A stretch of DNA of 64,000 bases from Tenodera sinensis (lineage: Eukaryota; Arthropoda; Insecta; Mantodea; Mantidae), in the NCBI GenBank assembly GCA_030765045.1, contig CM060961.1:31107305-31171304 (forward strand), written 5' to 3'. The notes under the pieces are model-generated. The model saw only the letters and a program-made list of their open reading frames with translations, made no database searches and was not told the origin of the DNA. Position numbers and translations under genes: made by a program. Below, piece after piece: positions 24,306 to 34,900 of this stretch. How positions within the stretch are numbered: position 1 is the stretch's first letter; every line of letters begins with the position of its first letter.

Positions 24306-25237
24306 CAGGGTTGCCAACTCGTACGATAATTATGGGGGCATACGATAATTATGTTTGTACAATGGTTGCCAACCCGTACGATAATTATGGGGGTGTACGA
24401 TAATTTGAATGTATGATGGTTCGATACCGGCGAAATATCATTTTCACTGGTTTGTCACACCAGCGAAATGAAACAAATTACAAATAGCGACACCTTTTGC
24501 CTGTCTCCACCACTCTAAGGCAACCATTTCATATCATAGTAATCCTTCTTCCCGTTATCCTCTTATTGCCAGAGTGCCCAATCTCAATGAAAAAGGCACT
24601 GTTCAGAAAATTGATGATCAATGGAGAAAACTCGGAATAAGTGATATTCCGTGTGAAACAAAGAACATGCCTTAACCTGACAGTTTCTGGAGTGCTATTA
24701 AACACATGTGTCACCTTGGTGGAAATACTGATTTCAAAGAACCAGCGGCCTTTGCATTATCAGTGATTTCGTTTGTATAATCTGTTGCCCCACAGAAGCT
24801 TCTTGCGAAAGCTTTTCCTAAACTGGGTTTAGTAAAAACCAAACTTAGAAACAGATTGGCGCTAGATACGGTAAATGAACTTATTCTGTCGTCTCAGCTT
24901 ATGACAGAACGTGGTGTATCCGAAAATCTGCAAGTCACCGAGAAGATGTTACGGTTTACCCCAACAACAAATTTGTATAATACTGCAACAGTTGAGGAAG
25001 ATGAACTTTCAGATGAATAGTACGAGAAACATAAGTGCTAAAGTTGTAATACTGGTTGAGGTCATCAATCTTGTAACTGGACACCGTAAACATCATTACT
25101 ATTACATTTACATAAGTGTTATACTGATATTTTTATTGTTGTAGCATTTGGTTTATGATGTACCATAATTTTGAATCCAAATCTATAATTTTGAGTGGCT
25201 GGTACGATAATTTTACTTTTAAATGTTGGCAACCCTG
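24306..25237 (+). mobile_element. hAT-family DNA transposon with intact ends
   Basis: Perfect 13-bp terminal inverted repeats CAGGGTTGCCAAC (24306-24318) and its complement (25225-25237). They are flanked by a perfect 8-bp target-site duplication CTGAGTTC (24298-24305 and 25238-25245), the hallmark length for hAT. Inside the left end a 55-bp subterminal unit with GTACGATAATTATGGGGG is repeated twice (from 24310 and 24365), and GTACGATAATTTTA recurs near the right end, probably transposase-binding sites. At 932 bp it is an internally deleted copy. Confidence 0.95.
24535..25020 (+). pseudogene. hAT transposase C-terminal remnant
   Basis: One frame with two stops gives RVPNLNEKGTVQKIDDQWRK, then FKEPAAFALSVISFV, then LVKTKLRNRLALDTVNELIL and an acidic tail to a TAG at 25018-25020. 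The KTK.RNRL......L motif is the hAT dimerisation (hATC) signature. The catalytic N-terminal half is absent. It sits inside the terminal inverted repeats of the element and so is the element's own gene. Confidence 0.8.
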
Positions 25238-25704
25238 CTGAGTTCTGATATCACTAGCTTGTTCCCCAGCACTCGTCACTTCTTAATTTCTCCTCTGTTG
25301 CGCATGTCGAGTGTCACCACGATCTGGACAAACTTGTAAAAACCCTGTGATATAATTTTAAGTACGACTGCGTAAAAGACAATGCCATCCGAGAGCTCAA
25401 GATAAAGTGCGCGATAGTACATAGGTTTGTAAATCTTTGTCTTTCAGTAATATATGAACTGAAATTAGAATGCCTTTTATGGCCCATGCCCATTAGAAAC
25501 AGCAAAAAAATAAATTTTAGGTTTTATTCATGGACGCTCTTTAACTGTTGTGATTCTCAGCGTCCCATTGTATATTGAATGTAAAAGACTGCTTAATTTT
25601 GCTGGGAGGCCTCTTAATGAAGCTTGGGGTTCTTTTACGTGCCGTAAATCTTATGACCGGAACACCAGTATTATTTACTTTAACCTAGTTTGGTCATATC
25701 GGAC

Positions 25705-25972
25705 TGTAACAAATACAATTTAACAAATCCCACTCCTATACTGCTCGCAAAAGTTAAAGGCATGTGAACGCTGGCCAATGCTCAAGCAGAGCGCTGTTGC
25801 CAAGCGTAGTGCGTGTACCGGCAGACGGTCTGTACGTAAGGTTGTGTGAGATGCATGCACCACATTCGGCAGCGCTGGTAGGAGGGGCAAGCGTAGGATT
25901 CGCTGGGGTCCGCAGTACGCCCCGCCTCCATATGCCTTTAAGTTTTGCGAAGATTATAACACCAGTATGACA
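25705..25972 (-). repeat. LTR of the minus-strand retrotransposon (3' LTR)
   Basis: Plus-strand start TGTAACAAATACAATTTAAC and end ACCAGTATGACA (TG...CA ends). The start recurs at 29999 as TGTAACAAATAACAATTTGA and the end as ACCAGTGTGACA at 30035. Length is 268 bp, GC-rich in the middle. The outer 5-bp flanks of the pair do not match. Confidence 0.6.
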
Positions 25973-26370
25973 AATCGCCGACGAAGTTCAATTACATTTT
26001 CTCTCATTTTATTTTATCCTTAAGTTCTTACCCTGTCGCTTGTGCCTTAGAGCATTGGGACTGCCTTGACTCATTTCCTCCTATGTTCCCTATCCTTGGC
26101 CATCCTTGTTAATTCTCCTTACCCTTTCCTCTCTTCCTTTCTATGTGCTCTATCTTACTCATAAATCCTTAATGCACTAAAACACAGTTTTCTTTTACCG
26201 TCAGCACAATCTATAGTTATTCGTGATATTACAACTCACAACTGTTCTGTCTTCTCGTAACCTTGAAACTCTCCCTTCTGTCTTTCAGTTTTCCCTCGGT
26301 CTCATTAACAGTTGAATTTGATGATACAATCACTCAACACTCACTTCGATGCGACAATTCTCTTACGACT

Positions 26371-26372
<2 letters not shown>

Positions 26373-26460
<88 letters not shown>
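26373..26460. repeat. (AC)n(TC)n compound microsatellite
   Basis: About 24 AC units followed directly by about 20 TC units. Confidence 0.97.
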
Positions 26461-26466
<6 letters not shown>

Positions 26467-26929
26467 ACTCAACTGCTGTCTCGTTCAACACTCACAACTC
26501 CCTTTTGTATCAAAAACTGCCCCCTCTCTTGCGTCCCGCAAGCTTTTATACCGGGAATGACGTAGCGTGGATTTCTCGACACCGAACTTTGTCTAGTCCA
26601 GCGATGTCAGAAGTTTGCGAAAGAGGGAAGGTTGGGTTTACCTCCTTCCACTATATGCGGACTTTGCCACTCCTTAACCCCCAGCCCTGTATTGTATTGC
26701 AGTGGCGGTTTGGTTACATGAACGTTGCATTTGATTTACGAAAGCACTTTGTCTTATGCGACAAACATCTCTTCATTGGTGACTTCTTTGCTACTGCTTA
26801 CGTTTAACAAGCAATATTTGGCGACAAAGTCGAAGTGCATAAACCTTAGAAGATATATCAAGTGATCGTCGTGTAACATATTGCGATATAGACTTTTAAT
26901 ATAGTTCAATTTGGGGAAACTGTTCGCAA

Positions 26930-27405
26930 ATATGTGTAGTTATACTCACGCTTATACACACTATTCTTGCAAATGCTTATTTCTCTATCTATATTTTAAT
27001 CGATATAAGCATTTTTAAAAATTATCTTATTGCTAATTTTCTTGTAGGTGCAAGGAGAATATGGGAATACACTAGGCTTTGAGCGATAGTACATGTTTTA
27101 AGAGCTGGTTACTATGCGATGCCTTTGAAATTCCCTTCTCTGTGCAAGGCCACAAGATAAACGAATAACACATTACCATATGAGAAAAGTATAAGTATGG
27201 ACAAATTCAAACAAATAATAAATAATATCTCGGAAATGGTTAACTCAAAAGAAAAAATCATTTGACATAAATTGTGTTTCAACGAGATCCACATTATTTA
27301 TTTAGTAAGCTTTTGTCTGTTTCTTACTGTTTACCATTTATCCCAAAATCATGCAGAATGAAAAGGCATTCTGAGGACATTCCAGAAAATTCAACTTATG
27401 ACTTA
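26930..27405 (-). repeat. RepA copy, reverse, right half
   Basis: Landmarks: ACTATTCTTGCAAATGCTTAT, AAAATTATCTTATTGCTAAT, TTCTTGTAGGTGCAAGGAGA, ATCTCGGAAATGGTTAACTC and CCAGAAAATTCAACTTATGA. The left half, with the AAGTCGG and TTTTGAGG landmarks, is missing. Confidence 0.75.
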
Positions 27406-28119
27406 GAAATCGCCTGTTTGTGTCCGTCAGTGGATACTAACTGGTTGTGAGTCTAAACGCTACAGGCGTGATTCACCCTCCGACTGATAGAATGGTATGG
27501 GGAAAGGCAGCTATGCGTGTCTCCAAATAGAGAAGGTTGGACATCACTGCTCTAGAAGCTGTAACAAACCGACAGTCGAGGCCTCGTGAACTTCCTCGCA
27601 ACGCTTTGTTCCCTGCGCCCCATTGTTGCTTGTGTTTACTCACCGCGAGTTGTGTGAGGGAGCTTCGCCTTGAGCGCCTTTCATGCACGCCTGCCTGGCA
27701 TGTGGTGTGACTTAGCTTAATCCTGAACGTTGGCCAGATTTTTCAAGTGCACCACCAGCATCTTCTTTTGGGGAAGCCTCTGGATGCGGAAGACTTCGCC
27801 ATCGAACCTCTTCTCCAGGTCGCACACTCCTTGGCAATGTTGTTAGGTAGCACCTCTTGCTCCGGTTAGGGCAATGTGTACCGTCCTGCTTGATATTTCT
27901 GCGGCAACCTCGCTGGTTATAAGGGTCTTCTTCCGGTTGCCCTTCACCTAATTGTGTTGCGTGCCATCCTGCGCACAAACCTGAAAACAACTCATGCCGA
28001 TCTCCCTGGTGCACCTTTGCAATCAATGTGCTCCTGGAAGGCCCAACCGCAAACTCCTCCAGGGTCACCTTGCCTACCTCAAGGTGCTCGCTGGAGATCT
28101 GGGCGTTAACTTGCCCACT

Positions 28120-28560
28120 CGCAGGACCCTCCTGCCGACGTCGACCGTCGCCTCGTGACTCCTGAAGGCACCGAGTTCCAGTAGCACCTCCTCAACCGCC
28201 CTCGCGGCGAACACCCACAAACTATAACGCTCTGCCCCAAGTCAACTCCAATCAAGCTTCCTTCTCCACAGGCAAGGTGTCACCCGATGCCGCCACTATG
28301 TCGTAAGGTCTATGCAGTTTCCTCGTTTGCACGTCTTCCATCACATCCGTTCGAATTACGGTCGCCGCTGCATTTGTGTCCACTAGTGCCCGGCACGTCT
28401 TTCCCCTGTATCCTGGCGCCCACGATGATGTTCACCATTCTCTTCACGGCACTCAGCGTCACCTAATTGGAATGGCTCCGATGTTCCTCCATGTCCCATG
28501 TCTAGTCGGTCCTTAGTCGTTACTCATTCGCTGTCAGCTTCCTTGCTGACAGTTCTTCAC
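28120..28560 (-). pseudogene. Retrotransposon gag zinc knuckle and aspartic protease relic
   Basis: On the - strand, GCSQQGHVVKNC (about 28575-28540) fits the C-x4-H-x4-C end of a zinc knuckle. Then RALVDTNAAATVIRTDV (28392-28340) fits the retropepsin active site, with DTN in place of the usual DTG, followed by ASGDTLPV and EATVDVGRRVLRVG (about 28165-28120). Stops and at least two frameshifts show it is dead. The spacing agrees with a gag-pol order. Confidence 0.7.
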
Positions 28561-28759
28561 GACGTGTCCTTGTTGACTACATCCTCAAGACACACTGCTA
28601 GGGCATCGTTGCGGACATCCCTAAGCTGGCTCTTTGTCTCATTCGTGTGTACACTTCTGTTATCCGAGACGGGCGTAAATGTTATCTAGGCCATTATGTG
28701 CTCCCTCCCCAGGTCCCCGCTATCCTGGCATCCAGTTCCTTGTCATTGCCGTCATTTTT

Positions 28760-29611
28760 ACTTTCTCTACTAGTAAGTAGGGGAAGTATTGTATTCCACC
28801 CAAAAATGGAAGTCGAGATTTCACCGGAAATACATGTTTTGAGGCCCCCTGAATCCAAAAAAAAGCATTTTTAGAAAAAGGTCCGTGTGTGTGTCTGTGT
28901 GTGTGTGTGTGTCTGTCAGTCTGTCAGTCTGTGGACAGCATAGCTCAAAAACGAAAAGTCGGTTAAAAACCAAAGTTGGTATTTAAGTTTAATGTCGTTC
29001 AAGGATGTGACACGAAGATTTTGAAGAAAATAGCCCCACCCTAAACTACCCTTTACATGGAAAATTTTTCGAAAATTTTGATTTTCTTGAAAATGGCTCT
29101 AACGATTTTGATTAAAATGTCATATGTTTGAGATATTTTTATGACAAATGAAATGTATATCTTGAATTTTCTGGCTATAGCCCCTGTAGTCGCATTTACT
29201 CTGGACGACTTTTGCATAACTGGTAAACGGTTAGAGATAGACCAAATTATACTATACAAAAAATGTAGATCTTGCTAAAATACACAATTTATGTCTCAAT
29301 AAATTTTCTTGTAGGGTGAACCATTTCGGAGATATACCTTGTTATGTGTGTGAGTTTCGGAAAACTTGGAACTTTCGTGAAATGGGTCATCGTTGTTCAT
29401 TTTTTTATATGTTACGTGTACAAAGAGAACGGAATCTCAAAGCTTTAAAAGATTTGACTATCGCACAAAGCCTACTGTATTCCAATATTCCCCTTGCACC
29501 TACAAGGAAATAAGCAATAAGATAATTTGTACAAATGTTTATTTTAACTAACACGAAGAAGATATAGGAATAAGAGTTTGTAAGAATGGTTAGTACAAGA
29601 GTAGAGAAAGT
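28760..29611 (+). repeat. RepA reference copy, forward, complete
   Basis: This is the best-preserved forward copy (852 bp). It begins and ends with a perfect 12-bp inverted repeat, ACTTTCTCTACT (28760-28771) and its complement (29600-29611). Shared sequence with other copies continues to about 29632. Internal landmarks: a hairpin-like tip, a GT/GTCT-rich microsatellite at 28885-28932, AACGAAAAGTCGGTTAAAAAC, TTTTGCATAACTGGTAAACGG. No open frame longer than 70 codons is shared between copies, so it looks non-coding. It interrupts the gag gene of the LTR element. Confidence 0.8.
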
Positions 29612-29639
29612 CATGTGAGTGCAACACATCAGATTTTTT

Positions 29640-29943
29640 CCTTCTAGAGCGCTAAGACTTTCACCGATGTCCTCCATGGCGTCCACGCGCTGGCAGAGGT
29701 CTCCCACCTTCCCGCCCAGTTCTTCCGCGTTTTCCTTCGCGCCGACCAGTTCTCCGTCAGTCTTCGCCGATAGTTCCATCTTCATCTCGGACAAATCTGC
29801 TTTCATCTTTTCCATCCAGGATTTCCGTGTTTTTACTTTGGTTCTCATTTCTTCCATTCTGGAGTTTACGTTTTTCACTCGGATTTCGTTTCCGACTCCA
29901 TCTTCTCCATTCGGGCTAATAACTTTTCCAACATTGCCTCCAT
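29640..29943 (-). pseudogene. Retrotransposon gag N-terminal coiled coil
   Basis: Starts MEAMLEKLLARMEKMESETK just inside the primer-binding site. A one-base shift moves it to a frame reading MEEMRTKVKTRKSWMEKMKA, MKMELSAKTDGE and LGGKVGDLCQRVDAMEDI. Heptads of hydrophobic and charged residues predict a coiled coil, as in the N-terminus of many arthropod gypsy-like Gag proteins. The frame is cut at 29640 by the RepA insertion. Confidence 0.6.
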
Positions 29944-29979
29944 TGTGGTTTTTGAATCTCACTCCATCGTGGCGTTCAC

Positions 29980-29997
29980 ATCGCACTTCAGACACCA
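29980..29997 (-). other. Primer-binding-like site
   Basis: On the - strand the sequence is TGGTGTCTGAAGTGCGAT, one base inside the LTR end. It resembles TGGTGTCAGAAGTGGGAT found after the 5' LTR of many insect gypsy-like elements (knowledge). Confidence 0.55.
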
Positions 29998-29998
29998 A

Positions 29999-30046
29999 TG
30001 TAACAAATAACAATTTGACAAACCCCGCTCCTGATACCAGTGTGAC
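29999..30046 (-). repeat. Collapsed LTR (5' LTR) of the same retrotransposon
   Basis: It has the first about 40 bases and last 12 bases of the LTR at 25705-25972 with about 220 bases missing between. The inner edge abuts the primer-binding-like site, which fixes it as the 5' LTR. Confidence 0.6.
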
Positions 30047-30284
30047 AAAACAAGTTATAGATTTTGACAATGGAGTTAAGTTACCGTTTATAAAAGTAAT
30101 ATTTATGGAGCTCAGAGGCATTATATACTAAGATCATTTGTACTGCAAGTTACATGTAAAATAAGTTTAAAATAATAAGTTACAATATGTGTTTATTTAC
30201 TAAATTGCAAAATGCACATCAGTTTAAGATATAACGTAAGGAGTGTGTCGATTGATTTACCAAGAGTAAATTTTTAATTTGCAG

Positions 30285-30507
30285 CTGCCACTCCAATGAG
30301 CGTACATTCCTCAAGGATCTGGTGCACTGTGTGCCAGGAACCAGCGGGGGCAGGCTCTCCCGGTGGCTGCAGCCTGATTCGTATGTGGATCCCTCCAGAT
30401 GTGAAGTCCTGTACAGCAAGGATGATATGCGGTGTGGTTGGCCTGCCATCGTCACCGTGGTCACCAAGGATCAGTATGGCGATATCGTACATGTGCCTAA
30501 TCTCAAG
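30285..30507 (+). CDS. hiw: highwire exon 1 of window (start of filamin-type repeat region)
   Basis: The acceptor is a T-rich tract ending TTTGCAG and the donor is AAG|GTATGC. The first base completes a codon from an exon not in view. The reading frame begins CHSNERTFLKDL and ends DIVHVPNLK. It contains RWLQPDSYVDP and CGWPAIVTVVTKDQYG, which I recognise as conserved in MYCBP2 just before and inside the filamin-type repeat. GC content is clearly higher than in the flanking introns. Confidence 0.93.
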
Positions 30508-31890
30508 GTATGCATTACTTTGCAAGTGCAGAATTAGAAATTAATAATTTATTTCAAGATTAAAAAATGTTTCAAGCTTTCAAAAACGGAAATTTTGTAT
30601 TAAAAGGTGTGTGGGAAAATGATGACAGTTGCTACTTTTGCAGATTGAGGTAAAAGCAGTGCCTATTGACAAGAAAGAAGTTGGTGACTCAGATCAGGGT
30701 CGCAAGATGAGACGCGTCAGCCAGCCAGATGCCTTGACCTTTGGTGGTCATGCTCATCCCTCACTGGATATCCCTTATGAGGTCACTGTTAAAGACAAAA
30801 TGTGCTACTATGCAATCACTATAATGAAGGTGGGCATGCTTTTGTGTACTTTTAAAAATTCAATATCAGATCACTTCTTTCAGGTTCGAATCGGATTCAT
30901 TTATTTGATGAAAAATGCAATTTGGAAAGGTTTGATCTTATTGAATTTTTTAAATTTATTTGCTTAAAATTTATCAAGTATGCTGCTAGTGTCTGCAAGT
31001 GTTTGCATGATCCATAAGAGTACAGGTTTTATTAAAGGCTAAAATTTGCTTATATGCTGAATTATTATTACAGTTGAACCTGTTTTACACGTAACCCAGT
31101 TCCCAGTAATTCATGTTTATACATAAATTTTTGTAGGTCCCAGCAAAATGTAATTTAGAAACGTGTGAATAGAACCTTATTTATATGCAATTTATTGTTA
31201 TACAGATTAAATTTCAGTAAAACATAACTGAGTGTAACGTAATTATAATCAGCATACGGCACGATCCTAAAAGAAATTCCAGACGCATTTTCTTATCTCT
31301 GTTGACAAAGATGCAAGTTGAGCCTGCGGCTTTCGGCTGCAGAAACAAATGACAAAGATGTTTGTTGGCAGAGTCGGCGGCTTTGGGTGCGACAATGTAG
31401 AGCAACAAACTAGAAGTAAACATAAAAATCTTTGGTATCTGGTGTTTATTGTTGAACAGTGCTTTTGTCTTTCAGTTCTCAATTGCGTTTAATGAGCCAT
31501 GGAAATGGTATACACTAGATCAGATAGTACAATTCATACAAGAGGTGGAACTTAATCCACACAAAATCAAAACTGAAATTGTTTCAGACTTAGGAATTGC
31601 TTATACCACCCTGGGTGCAGTCATCAGTAAGACAATGAAGTGTATGCACTTAATGTAAGAAAAATGAAACAAGCCAAATTGGTTTCTTTAAAGCAGGACC
31701 AAGTTCAATATACTGCTTTCTTCGTACATATCTTTGTTGTTCGTAAACTTTTACATATGTAGACCTTTTCTTTAAACAAAATATGATGCAGTTCTGAGTT
31801 ACAAGTAATCTTCCCTCTTCCCCTTGACATACGCATAAATCAGGTTCAGCTGTATTACTACTATCATCATCACCACCACCACCACCACCG

Positions 31891-31943
<53 letters not shown>

Positions 31944-34900
31944 GCTACCACTACCACTACCACTACCACTACCACTACCACCATCATCATCATTAGTATT
32001 ATTTTTATTACTTTTCTTCTTCCTTACCCTATGGCCTGTTATGGTTTCATTCCTATCTTCTCCTCAGTCATCCTACATTCTTTCTTCCTGAGGATGAATA
32101 TTTCGAGGCCATTTTTTCAATACATTCATTGCAGATCTTGTCTCCGGTTTTGTCTCTTGTGTAAAATTTGTCATTTATTGCATACATTTTTAATTCTCTT
32201 ATTTATTCATTTGGCATTCTGTCCTCTTACGGCTTGTAGGAATTCCATTTCTACTACTTTGATGCTGTTTTCATCTTTTTTCTAGTGTATCTAAGATTCA
32301 CTCTTCTGCTATCTAGATGCATTTTTCATCTTCTTTCTCATGTATCTATGGTCCACTCTTGTTGTTATTGTTGTTAAATTCAGTATTTTTATATCTATAG
32401 AGTATGTCAGATAACATCGATATAAACTAATTTTTTTAATACTGGGTAATGTAATTAAACTTGAACTGATGCATTATGAATGAAATGTAACTACATAGTG
32501 AATGATAGATTATAGAAAATTCAATTAAATAAAGGGGATTTCACAGGCTATTCACAAAATTCAATATATGCATTTATTTCTCATAACAATGTCCAAAAAT
32601 TGTTACAAGTTGCTATTAAGGAAATAAAACTATAGAAAAAGTTTCCATGTAAATGGTAGTATTGCATAGTGAGAATTTTGCATCCTTAGATGCTGCATTT
32701 AAGTACTAACTATGACATTTACCTGACTTATCAGACACAGGCAGACAGTTAGAGAGATATTCAGACATAGACCTTTTTTTTAAAAAAATTAATTTTCTTT
32801 TTCTAATATTTCCTTCTCTTTTAGAGGGATCGAGTGCAGTTGACTCCAAAATATTTTCTGGTGAAATCACAATACTGAATGTTTTGGTGGAATACAATGC
32901 TTCCTCTGCCTACTATAGGTAGATGGTATAGAAAGTAAAATGTGCACACCAGGAGAAGCTATAAATATGTATTTATTTTCCAATCTGAGTAAGCTTTATA
33001 TCACTATTTATTATTGTAGAAGTAATAGTTCTTATTAACAACCTCTTGAAATAGCTTGTAACTCAATTTGAGTTACACAGAAAATTTAAGATTATTTTTT
33101 ACCTTCTCAAAAATAAATTAAGGACTCTGATGACAATACAAATGTTGAGAATTTGACATGAATTCTTGAATTTGCTGTGAATGTTCTGTTAAGACCTATC
33201 ATTCTTACTATGTTTCATGTGATTGGGAAAGCATAAGATGCTCATATACCAGGTTAATGACCTGTCCCTATATTTTTCAAATTGATGCAACCCACCAAGA
33301 AGGTGCTCCTTGAGTCTATCTTGACCGTGCACTCCACACTTTACATATCGACTTAGTTTGAAGGCAACTTACTATCTCATTGAATAAGTGATTTAAGGAA
33401 CAAAAGGTGTGCAAGATATAAATCAATTCCAAAAACATCACACTCTTACACTCAGAGATTTCTACACAGTTTATAAACTTTTTTTCACAATATACATTCG
33501 ACGCATGCCTCCCAAAACTCCTGATGGATAAGAATCAATTGTAATAAATTCACTTTCAAACTGATTTAAAACAAAATGGCGGATCTATGCCAAGGGATAG
33601 TGATAGGTTATGACCAATTAAAGACACACCTATATTCATGATGGAGTTGTACAGTCACATCAAGTGTTTAATAGTACAGTACAGTAATTCAGTGATCCGC
33701 ATAAATCAAGGCACTTACTAGTTTTTATACCAAGCATAATACCTTGTGCCCTGTTTATTAATGAAGATAAAACACCAATGGAATCACAAACTATCACTAA
33801 TGACATGCAACACACTGTTAATGTTACGAAGGATGGCTAGTTCCCGTAATCCTGAACTAGCATTGGAGTTCAAAAGATTAGTCCATACAGAGTTGTGATG
33901 GTCGAGAGGAATTATGTATTACGTTTTGGTCGCAGCAATGTTCTGAGGACATGTGTTTGAACCAATAGTAATAGGTTAAAATTATTTTTCTTTTTTATTT
34001 ACTACCCTCCATTTCACTTCTTTTGGCCAATGATAAGGTATTAGAAAACAAATTACAAATACATTACATTAAACAGATGAAAATGCGGTTTGAGCACTTA
34101 TTCATTAATCAAGTGCCTTTTGATCTCACTTTATTCTTACATATAACTGCAAATGTGATAAAATGTTAATATTGTAACCATTTTTCTGCAGTTACTTTAT
34201 ATTACCTTTTTCATTTCTGGTTAGTAGGTACGTGCAATGTGATGATTACTGATTAAAGAAAAACCATTTCAAAAAGGAGTGGTTTGAGCCTACACTGCAG
34301 ACTGATGTCAAGCCCACTCGACCAGAACCTCTACTGACCTTTTTCACACAAAACATTTAGGTATCAAGTCACTTGCTAATCTCCTAAAAGGTGTTCGTAT
34401 TTTAGTTCTTGGCAGCTTATTAGGGTTCACAGAACTTTAGGTCATGACTATCAGAATAGACACAAGAACGATTAACCATGAGAGGTAGAACTGAAACTTA
34501 AAAATTCAGTGCCACAACTGGGATTTGAACCACAGACCTTCCGCTTACCAGGCGGCTGCTCTAACCATTGAGCTATTGTGACAAACTGCCAGAATGGCAT
34601 TAAATTCTCAAACCAGTTCGTATTTCTCCTGGTAAACCACAAAGGCAGTCTCACATCAGAGACAAATTATCCCAATGGTGACTTACTATTGTAAGTACTT
34701 TATGTTCCAGGATTAAATAACCTTCAGATGGTAATTATTATTTATTTATGCCAACAAACTTACTGTTGGTGTTTTTAAACTCACAAGTTTGTGGGCAAAG
34801 TTTGAGAAGAAGTTCCAGTTCTACCTCTCAAACTTTGCCCACACACGGCTTGTGTGTTTAAAAACACCAACAGTAAGTTTGTTGGCATAAATAAATAACA

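Larger units (their letters stand above)
25705..30046 (-). mobile_element. LTR retrotransposon relic (Ty3/gypsy-like), reverse, with nested insertions
   Basis: Components in correct minus-strand order from high to low coordinate: short LTR remnant (29999-30046), primer-binding-like site (29980-29997), gag coiled coil (29640-29943), gag zinc knuckle and protease (28120-28560), and a full LTR (25705-25972). The two LTRs share the start TGTAACAAAT and the end ACCAGTRTGACA. RepA copies at 26930-27405 and 28760-29632 and a microsatellite interrupt it. No reverse transcriptase or integrase was recognised, so most of pol is lost. Confidence 0.65.

Noticed and set aside
26263..26807. Open frames with Thr-His and Ser-Leu runs
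   Set aside because: They are translations of the (AC)n(TC)n microsatellite.
27712..28068. 118-codon minus-strand open frame as a host gene
   Set aside because: It lies directly after the retrotransposon protease relic on the same strand and has no host-like domain; it is probably retrotransposon sequence out of frame.
29619..30131. 170-codon plus-strand open frame
   Set aside because: It is the reverse shadow of the minus-strand gag coiled-coil region.
31799..31993. Valine/alanine-rich open frame
   Set aside because: It is a (CCA/CCG)n triplet repeat within an intron.
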